From positions 186,001 through 250,000 of the forward strand of contig LM655199.1 in NCBI GenBank assembly GCA_000824825.2: a stretch of 64,000 nt of DNA. Reading direction: 5' to 3'. The DNA comes from Mesorhizobium sp. ORS 3324 (GTDB lineage: Bacteria; Pseudomonadota; Alphaproteobacteria; Rhizobiales; Rhizobiaceae). A program made the translations under genes and the position numbers. Shown here one piece after another: positions 41,723 to 50,601 of this stretch. Below the pieces are notes generated by a model. It was not told the origin of the DNA and ran no database searches. It saw nothing but the letters and a program-made list of their open reading frames with translations. The stretch's first letter is position 1; the number at the start of each line of letters is the position of its first letter.

Positions 41723-44700
41723 CTATTCGGCCGCCTCGGCGAGCGGCTGAGGCGCCGGCTCGGCGGTCGGTTCAATCTCTTGTTGGTGCGGGGCATACTG
41801 ACGCCCCGTGGCAGGTGCGTTCTCGCCGCCGCGCTCGCGCAGCCTTTCGATGACCGCGTAGAAGACCGGCACGAAGACCAGCGACAGCACCGTCGCCGCC
41901 ACCATGCCGCCGAAGACGGTGGTGCCGATCGACTGGCGGCTGGCCGCGCCCGCGCCCCTCGCGAACATCAGCGGCAGCACGCCGAGGATGAAGGCGAAGG
42001 CCGTCATCAGGATCGGCCTGAGCCTGAGCCTTGCGGCTTCCATCGCCGCTTCGACGATGGTGAGGCCCTCATCGCGCCGCCGCCGCGCGAACTCGACGAT
42101 CAGGATCGCGTTCTTCGCCGCCAGGCCGATCAGCATGACGAAGCCGATCTGCGAGTAGACGTCGATCTGCATGCCGCGGGCGAGCAGCACGACGAAGGCG
42201 CCGAACAGGGCGAGCGGCACGGCGAGCAGCACCATGAAGGGCATCGCGAAGCTTTCATACTGCGCCGCCAGGATCAGGAAGACGAAGACGATCGCCAGCC
42301 CGAACACGATCGAGGCGATCGATCCGGCCTTGAGCTCCTGATAGGTGATGCCGGTCCATTCGTAGCCGAAGTCGCGCGGCAGCACGTTCGCCGCCGCCCG
42401 TTCCATGGCCGCCACCGCCTGTCCGGACGAGAAGCCCGGGGCAGCGCCGCCGTTGATCAAGGCAGACGCGTTGTTGTTGTAGTGCGGCACCGTCTCCGGA
42501 CCGACGATCGGCACCAGCCTGCCCAGCGTGCTCAGCGGCACCATGCCGCCGGACGCATTGCGCACATAGAGCCGCGAAATGTCGTTCGCATTTCCGCGCG
42601 CGTCCTTGTCGGCCTGGATCGTCACCCGGAAGGTGCGGCCGAACAGGTTGAAGTCGTTGACGTAGAGCGAGCCGAGATAGATCTGCAGCGTGTTGAACAC
42701 GTCCGGCAGGTTGAGGCCGAGAAGCTTCGCCTTGCTGCGGTCGAGGTCGTAGTTGAACTGCGGCGTCGAGGTCGAGAAGGACGAGAACAGCTGCTGCGGG
42801 TTGAGCTCGGGCTGCTTGCGCGCCTCGGCGATGAGCGCCTGCGTGACCTCGTTGAGCGCGGCGCTGCCGCGGCCCGAAAGGTCCTCCACCTGGAACTCGA
42901 AGCCGCCGGTGGTGCCGAGGCCCGGGATCGAGGGCGGATCGAAGGAGAGCGCGAAGGCCTCCGGTATCTGCAGCAACTTGTTGCGGACCTCGGCGACCAG
43001 CTTCGAGGCGTTCTGGTCGGGCCCGCGCTCGTCCCACGGCTTCAGGATGGCGAACTCCACCGCCGAGTTCGACTGCGCGGCGCTGGTCAGGAAGTTCAGG
43101 CCGCTGATCGAGCCGACGATGTCGACGCCGGGCGTGTTCTGCAGGACGTCGCGCGCCTTCTTGGCCACCGCGTCGGTGCGCTCCAGCGAGGCGCCGTCCG
43201 GCAGCTGGATGACGACGAAGAAATAGCCCTGGTCCTCCACCGGGAGGAAGGTCGAGGGCAGCTTCTGCCAGACGAAATAGGTGGCGACCAGCCCGGCCGC
43301 GAACAGGCCGAGCATGGCCCAGCGCAGCTTGATTAGCACCCGCACGCCGCGGGCGTAGGCGTGCGACAGCCAGTCGAAGCCGGCATTGAACCAGCGGAAC
43401 AGCACGAACTGCGTCTCGCCGCGATGGCGCAGGAACGCGGCGCTCAGCGCTGGGGAGAGCGTCAGCGAGTTGAAGGCCGAGATGCCGACAGAGATCGCCA
43501 CCGTCAGCGCGAACTGGTTATAGAGCCGTCCCGAGACGCCGGGGATGAAGGCCACCGGGATGAACACCGCCCCGAGCACCGCAGTGGTGGCGATGATCGG
43601 TCCGGTCACTTCGGCCATTGCCGCGCGTGTCGCGGCAAGCGGCGCCAGGCCCGCTTCCAGTTGTCGCTCGACATTCTCGACCACGACGATGGCGTCGTCG
43701 ACGACAAGGCCGATCGCCAGCACCATGCCGAGCAGCGACAGCATGTTGAGCGAGAAGCCCAGCATGTACATCACCGCCAGCGTCGCGATCAGCGACACGG
43801 GAATGGCGATGGTCGGGATGATGGTGGTGCGCCAGCTCTGCAGGAAGATGAACACGACGGCCACGACCAGCACCAGCGCTTCGCCGAGCGTGATCAGCAC
43901 GTCATGCATCGAGGCCGAGACGAAGCGCGTCGTGTCGTAATGCATGGCGTAGTTGACGCCTTTCGGGAAACGCTGCGACAGCTCCTGCATCTTGTCCTTG
44001 ACCCGCTGCTGCAGGTCGAGCGCGTTGGAGCCTGGCATCTGGTAGACGGCTAGCACCACCGTCGGGTCCTTGCCGAAGAAGGCGGAAGACGAATATTGCA
44101 GCGCGCCGAGCTCGATGCGAGCGACGTCGCGCAGCCGTACCAGCGAGCCGTTCTGCGAGTTGGCGCGCACGACGATGTCGCCGAATTCCTTGGGGTCACT
44201 GAGGCGGCCGACCGCGTTGACCTGCATCTCGAAGGCGGTGCCGGCCGGCGCCGGCGACTGGCCGATCTTGCCGGCCGCAACCTGCACGTTCTGCTCGGAA
44301 ATGGCGTTCTGCACGTCGACGGCGGTGATGCCGAGATTGGCAAGCTTGTCCGGGTCGAGCCAGACGCGCATCGAATAGCGGCGCTCGCCGAAGATCTGCA
44401 CGTCGCCGACGCCGGGCAGCCGCTTCAGCGGGTCGACGACCTGCAGATAGGCGAGGTTGCTCAGCGCCACCGGATCGACGGAGCCGTCCGGCGAGGTGAG
44501 GTCGACGATCAGAACGAAGTTCGGATTCTGCTTCTTGATCGTCACGCCGCCTTGGTTGACGATCGCGGGCAGCGAGGATGCGGCCTGGGAGACGCGGTTC
44601 TGTACGTCCACCGCCGCGGTGCTCAGCGGATAGCCGACGTCGAAGGTGATGGTGATGGTCGAGGAGCCGTCATTCGAGCTCGTCGACGACATGTAGGTCA

Positions 44701-44923
44701 TGCCTTGCACGCCGTTGATCTGCTGCTCGAGCGGCGTGGTGACCGTGTCGGCCACCACCTGCGCGCTGGCGCCCGGATAATGGGCGCTGACCACCACTTG
44801 CGGGGGCGTGATGTCGGGGAACTGCGAGACCGGCAGCAGGAAATAGGCGATCGCGCCGGCGAGCACCATGATGATGGCGATCGCCGATGCGAAGATCGGA
44901 CGGTGGATGAAGAATTTCACCAT
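41723..44923 (-). CDS. RND multidrug efflux pump (AcrB/HAE1 type)
   Basis: A 1066-residue inner-membrane pump. The N-terminus MVKFFIHRPIFASAIAIIMV is characteristic of HAE1 pumps. TM4 proton-relay aspartates are in GLVVDDAIVVVENVE; the second-half repeat has GFVMLIGLAAKNAILIVEFA. There are two periplasmic porter/docking domains and a Pro/Glu-rich C-terminal tail. The ATG overlaps the stop of the small upstream gene by 7 nt. Likely substrates are drugs or plant phenolics, not specified by sequence. Confidence 0.95.
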   Translation of the reverse strand: MVKFFIHRPIFASAIAIIMVLAGAIAYFLLPVSQFPDITPPQVVVSAHYPGASAQVVADTVTTPLEQQINGVQGMTYMSSTSSNDGSSTITITFDVGYPLSTAAVDVQNRVSQAASSLPAIVNQGGVTIKKQNPNFVLIVDLTSPDGSVDPVALSNLAYLQVVDPLKRLPGVGDVQIFGERRYSMRVWLDPDKLANLGITAVDVQNAISEQNVQVAAGKIGQSPAPAGTAFEMQVNAVGRLSDPKEFGDIVVRANSQNGSLVRLRDVARIELGALQYSSSAFFGKDPTVVLAVYQMPGSNALDLQQRVKDKMQELSQRFPKGVNYAMHYDTTRFVSASMHDVLITLGEALVLVVAVVFIFLQSWRTTIIPTIAIPVSLIATLAVMYMLGFSLNMLSLLGMVLAIGLVVDDAIVVVENVERQLEAGLAPLAATRAAMAEVTGPIIATTAVLGAVFIPVAFIPGVSGRLYNQFALTVAISVGISAFNSLTLSPALSAAFLRHRGETQFVLFRWFNAGFDWLSHAYARGVRVLIKLRWAMLGLFAAGLVATYFVWQKLPSTFLPVEDQGYFFVVIQLPDGASLERTDAVAKKARDVLQNTPGVDIVGSISGLNFLTSAAQSNSAVEFAILKPWDERGPDQNASKLVAEVRNKLLQIPEAFALSFDPPSIPGLGTTGGFEFQVEDLSGRGSAALNEVTQALIAEARKQPELNPQQLFSSFSTSTPQFNYDLDRSKAKLLGLNLPDVFNTLQIYLGSLYVNDFNLFGRTFRVTIQADKDARGNANDISRLYVRNASGGMVPLSTLGRLVPIVGPETVPHYNNNASALINGGAAPGFSSGQAVAAMERAAANVLPRDFGYEWTGITYQELKAGSIASIVFGLAIVFVFLILAAQYESFAMPFMVLLAVPLALFGAFVVLLARGMQIDVYSQIGFVMLIGLAAKNAILIVEFARRRRDEGLTIVEAAMEAARLRLRPILMTAFAFILGVLPLMFARGAGAASRQSIGTTVFGGMVAATVLSLVFVPVFYAVIERLRERGGENAPATGRQYAPHQQEIEPTAEPAPQPLAEAAE

Positions 44924-45156
44924 GATGCGGATGCCTCGCCGAACGGTTTTGCGAAATGGCGCATGCGCCGGGCCCGGCCGGAACCGGAGTCCTCCAGGAA
45001 GGGTGGCAGGACCTCGTCGTCCGGCACCTGTTCTGCCGCGCGCGAGCGCAGCATCCGCTCGAAGGTCTTGGGGTCGATCCCGTCCGCCTTCATCACCAGC
45101 CGGATCATCGGATCCCGGATGGCTTCGTCGATCGTCAGGTCTTTACGCTTTTGCAT
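44917..45156 (-). CDS. small conserved hypothetical protein preceding the RND pump
   Basis: A 79-residue soluble protein starting MQKRKDLTIDEAIRDPMIRL; strongly charged, with predicted helices and no signal or membrane segment. ATG 45156 has GGAG 8 nt upstream, and its stop overlaps the pump start by 7 nt, indicating translational coupling. I do not recognise a functional domain. It is the first gene of the efflux operon, downstream of the duplicated TetR operator. Its fixed position suggests a role in pump expression, assembly or translational priming. Confidence 0.75.
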   Translation of the reverse strand: MQKRKDLTIDEAIRDPMIRLVMKADGIDPKTFERMLRSRAAEQVPDDEVLPPFLEDSGSGRARRMRHFAKPFGEASASW

Positions 45157-45309
45157 AGGAGTGGCTCCTTGCTTGCGGCCCGCATCGCATGACCACGGGT
45201 CGTTTTCTCGTTTCACCGGCCGAAGCCGCATGACAGGCAGGTTTTGTCCCCATCTCGCTCTGGCAGGGCCTATCGGTGGGCCTTGTCGTTGACGGGAAGC
45301 GACATAGGT

Positions 45310-45350
45310 GTTACCAGTAAGTAACATTCTGGAAGTTACAGATCGGTAAC
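45310..45350. promoter_or_regulatory. duplicated TetR operator GTTAC-N6-GTAAC
   Basis: Two 16-bp inverted repeats, gttac-cagtaa-gtaac (45310-45325) and gttac-agatcg-gtaac (45335-45350), have centres 25 bp apart. They lie in the 247-nt gap between the efflux operon (-) and the TetR gene (+). Identical arms and spacers strongly suggest the binding sites of the adjacent TetR repressor. Confidence 0.8.
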
Positions 45351-45403
45351 ACCCTAGTCAAGAGGTGTGCCGAGGGATTTTTGGGAAACGAAAGGAGAGC
45401 ATG

Positions 45404-45985
45404 ATGGCAGACGGCGTCGTGGAGCGCTCTCGCCCCCGGGATCGAATCCTTGAGACGGCGCAGGACATGTTCCACAGGCACGGCATCAAAGGCGTTGGCG
45501 TCGACGCCATCACCGAGGCGGCCGGCACCAACAAGATGACGCTCTATCGTCACTTCGAGTCCAAGGACGAGCTGATCATCGAATGCCTGCGCGCCACGGC
45601 AGCGAAGGCTTCGAGGATCTGGGACGAGTTCGAGGCCCAGCATCCTGGCGACAAGCTCGCGCAGCTGCACGCCTGGGTCCACAAAGCGTCAGAACTGCTC
45701 AGCGCCGACAGCCGCGGCTGCGACATGGCGAATGCCGCCGTCGAGCTCAGCGAGAGCGATCACCCGGCAAGGCGCGTCATCAAGGAATTGAAGGAAGCCC
45801 AGCGCGAAAAGCTCGTGGCGCTGTGCCGCGATGCCGGCATCGGCCAAGCCGAGCTTCTCGCCGACACGCTGTCGCTACTGCTCGAAGGCGCGCGCGTCTC
45901 GATGCAGAGCGTCGGCGCCGAAGGCCCGAGCGCGCAATTCGTGCGCATGGCGGAAAGCCTGATCGCTTCGTTCAGGGCGCGCTGA
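45404..45985 (+). CDS. TetR-family repressor of the second RND operon
   Basis: A 193-residue TetR-type regulator: helix-turn-helix in residues 12-55 (RILETAQDMFHRHGIKGVGV, AITEAAGTNKMTLYRHFESK) and a helical ligand domain containing DSRGCDMANAAVEL and DTLSLLLEGARVSM. Tandem ATGs at 45401 and 45404; AGGAG lies 6 nt before the second, which is chosen. It is divergent from the efflux operon across two matching palindromes. Its family (AcrR/NemR-like with a cysteine in RGCDMAN) may be redox-sensitive; that is inference. Confidence 0.9.
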   Translation: MADGVVERSRPRDRILETAQDMFHRHGIKGVGVDAITEAAGTNKMTLYRHFESKDELIIECLRATAAKASRIWDEFEAQHPGDKLAQLHAWVHKASELLSADSRGCDMANAAVELSESDHPARRVIKELKEAQREKLVALCRDAGIGQAELLADTLSLLLEGARVSMQSVGAEGPSAQFVRMAESLIASFRAR

Positions 45986-46008
45986 TCTCGCCTCCGAGCG
46001 TCGAAGTC

Positions 46009-46157
46009 CCGCTCATCCAGCCGCTTCGCGGCCACCTTGTCCCTGGTCGCGGAGAAGAGGTTGGCATCCGCGCCGACGACTGCTCCTCACTCCTCGCGGA
46101 GAGGTCGGATTGCCCCGAATTGCCTTGCAATTCGGCCTGGCAATCCGGGTGAGGGGG
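46009..46157. repeat. palindromic intergenic repeat
   Basis: Non-coding GC-rich sequence after TetR containing ccagccgcttcgcggccacc (also in the inner arm at 1815-1871) and a hairpin gaattgccttgcaattc (46117-46133) ending in ccgggtgaggggg. It resembles other mosaic repeats in this window but with a divergent core. Confidence 0.5.
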
Positions 46158-46175
46158 CTTCGTCTTCATGCGGGC

Positions 46176-46291
46176 AAAAGAAAAGCCCGCTGCCGGGAGG
46201 AGGAGGCAGCGGGCTCGATTTCGAATACGGCGCGGGAGGAGGTGCACCGCATTCACCGTCGGCTGTCTGGGAGGAGGAAGACATCCGACAT
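46176..46291 (-). ncRNA. candidate alpha-r14-type small RNA with three anti-Shine-Dalgarno loops
   Basis: On the reverse strand, three consecutive hairpins each expose the motif CCTCCTCCC in the loop: hairpin 1 at 46289-46258 (stem gtcgg-tgtct type, motif 46277-46269), hairpin 2 at 46254-46223 (8-bp stem gaatgcgg/ccgtattc, motif 46242-46234), hairpin 3 at 46215-46184 (11-bp stem agcccgctgcc, motif 46203-46195). Hairpin 3 is followed by TTTTCTTTTG, so it is an intrinsic terminator. The length of about 116 nt, the order and the three anti-SD loops match what is known of the alpha-r14 (NfeR1/Smr14C-like) small RNAs of rhizobia, which silence mRNAs by pairing with Shine-Dalgarno sequences. The 5' end is inferred. 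Confidence 0.8.
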
Positions 46292-46297
46292 GCCTTT

Positions 46298-46325
46298 AAC
46301 TAGGGTCTGCCCAACGATTCGGCAA
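46298..46325 (-). promoter_or_regulatory. putative promoter of the small RNA
   Basis: On the reverse strand TTGCCG (46325-46320) and CTAGTT (46303-46298) are separated by 16 bp, placing a start near 46291. Both boxes are weak matches; an upstream activator would be needed for strong or stress-induced expression. Confidence 0.4.
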
Positions 46326-46397
46326 CTGCGAAACGTGCATAGCTGGTGTGCAGATTTGTAGGATCAATCGTCTGACAAATCCGAAAAGTGTCGGAAC

Positions 46398-47420
46398 CTA
46401 CTGGACCGGCACATTTTCCTTGAAGATCAGCCGCGGCTCGATGAATTTCTTGGTCAGGTACGGCGCCGATGAGGCGATCGAGCCGAGCAGGCTGATCACC
46501 GACTGCTCGGCGATCAGCCGCGCATTCTGGTCGATGACGACGTCGGCGAGGTCGTCGACAAGATAGCGGCGCGTCTCCTTCGTCAGGTCATGGCAGATGA
46601 ACACCGGCTTCTTGCGCGGCTTGGCGTCGCGCAATGCCTTCGCCACCCCCGAGCGTCCGGCGCCGACGCAATAGATGCCGAGCAGCTCCGGCTCGTTGTG
46701 CAGCGCCTTCATGGTTGCGCGGTAGCTGGCGTCCGGCTCGTCGTTGATCTCCACAGCGCTGGAGACGGTGAGGTTGGGGAACTCCTCGGCGAGCACCGAG
46801 CGGAAGCCCATCTCGCGCTCCTCATGGCCGCGATAGGAGCGCGAGCCGACCACGATCGCTAGGTGTCCCGTCCGGCCGCCGAGGAAGCGGCCCATCAGAA
46901 GCGCCGCCGTACGCCCGGCCACCCGGTTGTCGATGCCGACATAGGCCGAGCGGGGCGCCGTCGGCACGTCGGAGACGAGCGTGACCACCCTGATCCCGGC
47001 CTCGACCAGCTCGCGCAAAATGTTGCGCGTGCGCGGATGGTCGACGGCAATGACGCCGACGCCGTTGGCCTTGAGCGAAAGATCCTCGACCGCGCCCTGC
47101 AGCGCGCCTGGCGAGATGCCGGCGAGATTGTGGATGCGGCAAGAGGCGACCAGCGGCAGGCGCCCGGCATAGTCCTCGATATGGTGGGCAAGGTCCGCCA
47201 TGAAGGCGTTGCTGCCGATCGGCAGGAAGAATTCGAGATGCGCCGGCTTCGACGGCAGCACGACCTGGTCGAGGGTCGGGAGGTAGCCGAGCTGCTTCGC
47301 CGCCTCCATCACCCGCTGCCGATTGGCGGCACTCGCGCCCGGACGGTTGTTGAGCACCCTGTCGACCGTCGCGGTCGACAGGCCGCAGCTTCTGGCGATG
47401 TCGGCTACGGTCGCTTTCAT
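46398..47420 (-). CDS. LacI-family transcriptional regulator
   Basis: A 340-residue repressor: N-terminal LacI HTH (MKATVADIARSCGLSTATVD, RVLNNRPGAS) and a periplasmic-binding-protein-like effector domain (AYVGIDNRVAGRTAALLMGR, GHLAIVVGSRSYRGHEERE, PVFICHDLTKETR). The ATG at 47420 begins right at the HTH; an in-frame Met four codons earlier is possible and neither has a clear RBS. It lies downstream of the ABC ATPase gene on the same strand, separated by a 16-bp tandem repeat, and probably controls the adjacent sugar importer. Confidence 0.9.
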   Translation of the reverse strand: MKATVADIARSCGLSTATVDRVLNNRPGASAANRQRVMEAAKQLGYLPTLDQVVLPSKPAHLEFFLPIGSNAFMADLAHHIEDYAGRLPLVASCRIHNLAGISPGALQGAVEDLSLKANGVGVIAVDHPRTRNILRELVEAGIRVVTLVSDVPTAPRSAYVGIDNRVAGRTAALLMGRFLGGRTGHLAIVVGSRSYRGHEEREMGFRSVLAEEFPNLTVSSAVEINDEPDASYRATMKALHNEPELLGIYCVGAGRSGVAKALRDAKPRKKPVFICHDLTKETRRYLVDDLADVVIDQNARLIAEQSVISLLGSIASSAPYLTKKFIEPRLIFKENVPVQ

Positions 47421-47452
47421 GGGTCCGGTCATAGGATGGGATGCGAGCCCCT

Positions 47453-47511
47453 GTCAGGCCAAATCAATGCCAGGCCAAATCAATGCCAGGCCAAATCGAC
47501 GTCAGGCCAGA

Positions 47512-47516
<5 letters not shown>
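47453..47516. repeat. four tandem copies of a 16-bp repeat
   Basis: Units g(t/c)caggccaaatcaat at 47453-47468 and 47469-47484 (the second starting gcc), 47485-47500 (ending cgac) and 47501-47516 (gtcaggccagatcagc). The last unit contains the ABC ATPase stop codon at 47512. The array fills the gap to the LacI gene. Each unit turns by 16 bp, about 1.5 helical turns. Confidence 0.85.
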
Positions 47517-48306
<790 letters not shown>

Positions 48307-48309
48307 GGG

Positions 48310-49296
48310 TCACGTCCCTGCCTGATGCCGGCGTTCGAGCCATGAATGCAGCGCCATCATGCCGAGGATGATCGCGCCGATGAAGATGTTGTAGGCAAGC
48401 CCCGGCACGCCGATCAGCACGATGCCGTTGCGCATGACGCGCAGGATCAGGATGCCGAGCACCGTGCCGATGATGGTGCCGCGCCCGCCGGTCAGCGCCG
48501 TGCCGCCGATCACCACCATGGCGATGACCTCGAGCTCGTAGCCGGTGCCGCTGTTCGGGTTGGCGGCCGAGGTGCGCAGCGACGAGATCACGCCGGCGAG
48601 CGAGGCCATCACCGCCGAGAGCACGAACAAGCCGGCCTTGACGCGGCTGACATTGACACCGCGCGCGCGGGCGGCGTTCGGGTTGCCGCCGGCGGCCTGG
48701 ATCCAGTTGCCGGTGCGGCTCTGCGTCAGCACATAGCCAAGCACGATCGCGGCGCCGATGAACCAGAACAGCGAGGCGTAGATGCGGAATGGCCCGATGT
48801 AGAAATCGCCGACCAGGACTTCGGCGAGCCAGCTGCCTTCGGCGCTCCAGGTGCGCTGCGGAAAGCCGTCAGTGACGAAGAGCGCGGTGCCGCGCACGAC
48901 GAGCAGCATGCCGAGCGTGACCAGGAAGGACGGGATCTTGAGCCGGGTGACGAACCAGCCATTGACCAGTCCGATCAGGGCCGCGACCACCAGCGCGATG
49001 GCGAAACCCATTCCCAGCGAGGTGACGCCGCCGTTGAACAGCGTCCACATCAGCACTGGCGAGAAGCCGAACAGCGAGCCCACGGAGAGATCGAATTCGC
49101 CGGACGTCATCAGCAGCGTCATCGCCAGCGCGATCAGGCCGAGCTCGACGGTGAAGGCCAGTATGTTGGAAATATTCTGCGGCGACAGGAAATCCGGGTT
49201 GATGGTCCAGAAGACGACGAGCTCGACAATCAGCAGCACCAGCGGGCCGAATTCCGGCCGCCCGACAAAACTTTGGATGAAGGAACGGTTTTCCAT
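48310..49296 (-). CDS. sugar-type ABC importer permease
   Basis: A 328-residue RbsC-class inner-membrane protein: TM segments beginning at FGPLVLLIVELVVFWTI, the signature LMTSGEFDLSVGSLFGFS and the loop GNWIQAAGGNPNAARARGVNV. It forms the middle gene of binding protein-permease-ATPase. The 101-nt gap to the binding-protein gene has no recognised element. Confidence 0.92.
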   Translation of the reverse strand: MENRSFIQSFVGRPEFGPLVLLIVELVVFWTINPDFLSPQNISNILAFTVELGLIALAMTLLMTSGEFDLSVGSLFGFSPVLMWTLFNGGVTSLGMGFAIALVVAALIGLVNGWFVTRLKIPSFLVTLGMLLVVRGTALFVTDGFPQRTWSAEGSWLAEVLVGDFYIGPFRIYASLFWFIGAAIVLGYVLTQSRTGNWIQAAGGNPNAARARGVNVSRVKAGLFVLSAVMASLAGVISSLRTSAANPNSGTGYELEVIAMVVIGGTALTGGRGTIIGTVLGILILRVMRNGIVLIGVPGLAYNIFIGAIILGMMALHSWLERRHQAGT

Positions 49297-49397
49297 TGCG
49301 CCCGCGACTTGAATGAAACTCGGCTGGAGCCGGCGCGGCGGCAGGCTCGGCTGAAGAATGGCCGTGGCCGACGGGCGGCCACGACCATTGTCGCGGA

Positions 49398-50330
49398 TTA
49401 TTTGCCGGACAGGATCTTGTCGTAGACGCCGGCCGTGTCCTTCTCATAGAGCGCGCCGGTGATGACGTTGAAGCCCGGCGGAATGCCGGCCGAGGCCATC
49501 GCCGCCATCGACAACGCGATGTAGCTGGTCGCCTGCGGGTCCTGCCACTGCGCGGCGTTGACATAGCCGTTCAGCACTTCCTGGGTGGTGTCGAGCGAGT
49601 TGCCCCAGCCGACGACCGGGATTTCGCCCGGCTTGATGCCGACCTGGTCGAAGACGCGCTTGACCGAGCCGGTGACGAGGTCGCCAAGGCCGATCATAGC
49701 CTTCACCTTGCCCTTGTGGGCGGTGAGGTAGTCGACCATGCGGTTGATCACTTCGGCCTGGTCGAGCGTCGCCTCGGTCACCTCATAGGTGATGCCGAGC
49801 GGCGCGAACACGCTCTTGATGCCTTCCTCTTCCTGGACGCCATAGGTGGCGCCGGGCACCTCGACCGGCATCCACACGAAGTCGCCCTTCTTCACCAGCC
49901 CCTTGTCGACCAGATACTGCGCCCAGTGCTTGCCGAAGGTGACATTGTCGCCGCCGACATAGGCGTTGAAGTTCGCCTTCGGATCGGGCGTGTTGAAGTT
50001 GATGATCGGGATGTTGGCCGCGCGCGCTTCCTTGGCGAGTTCGACCAGGCTGCCCGGATCGGGGCTGGTGGTGGCGATGCCGTCAGCCTTGGCCGAGATG
50101 GCGGCGCGGATCGCTTCCTGCTGCGAGGCGACGTCGCCATTGTGGAACGAGGTGTTGACAGTGTTGCCGGTGTCCTTCGCCCATTGCTTGGCGCCAGCGA
50201 GGAAATAGGTCCAGACCGGGTCGGCCGGTCCGCCATGTGAAATCCAGTAGAATGTCTTGGCCTCGGCCATCGCCGGAATGGCGAGTGCCGCGATCAAGCC
50301 AAGCACGAGCAGTCTCAGCCTCGATAGCAT
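49398..50330 (-). CDS. sugar-type ABC importer periplasmic binding protein
   Basis: A 310-residue periplasmic sugar-binding protein (Peripla_BP_4). The signal peptide MLSRLRLLVLGLIAALAIPA is cut near AMAEA-KTFYW. The mature protein shows YWISHGGPADPVWTYFLAGA, INFNTPDPKANFNAYVGGDN and PVVGWGNSLDTTQEVLNGYV, features of rhizobial fructose/rhamnose-type binding proteins. The ATG has GGGAGGAATC upstream. It is first of the transporter genes. The 271-nt gap to the FAH-family gene holds no ORF or clear operator. Confidence 0.92.
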   Translation of the reverse strand: MLSRLRLLVLGLIAALAIPAMAEAKTFYWISHGGPADPVWTYFLAGAKQWAKDTGNTVNTSFHNGDVASQQEAIRAAISAKADGIATTSPDPGSLVELAKEARAANIPIINFNTPDPKANFNAYVGGDNVTFGKHWAQYLVDKGLVKKGDFVWMPVEVPGATYGVQEEEGIKSVFAPLGITYEVTEATLDQAEVINRMVDYLTAHKGKVKAMIGLGDLVTGSVKRVFDQVGIKPGEIPVVGWGNSLDTTQEVLNGYVNAAQWQDPQATSYIALSMAAMASAGIPPGFNVITGALYEKDTAGVYDKILSGK

Positions 50331-50601
50331 TCGATTCCTCCCATGTTGAAAATCACCTCCACATCAGGCGCGATGCGGCCCGAAAACCGCATCTCCTGCC
50401 AGCGCCGACCGGAGCTTTTAGAGCATTCCCTTTTTCGGCCGCTGGCAAGCCTCCATCGCCAATGGATGTTGGCACAGCGGAACGCGCCATCAGCAATCCC
50501 ATCAGATTGCATCAGTTCGGGTGCTATTTTCTCGGGCACGCGCGCCGCCAGCCCATCAGCCTCTCGGGGTGGGCTCAGGACAACGTCGCCTTGGCGCGGC
50601 G

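Noticed and set aside
41345..43336. 663-codon open frame on + antisense to the AcrB-type pump
   Set aside because: Arg/His/Glu-rich shadow frame opposite conserved RND motifs.
46037..46361. Short overlapping ORFs across the small-RNA locus
   Set aside because: They run through the repeat and three anti-SD hairpins in several frames with no RBS; the structure of the DNA is explained by the RNA.
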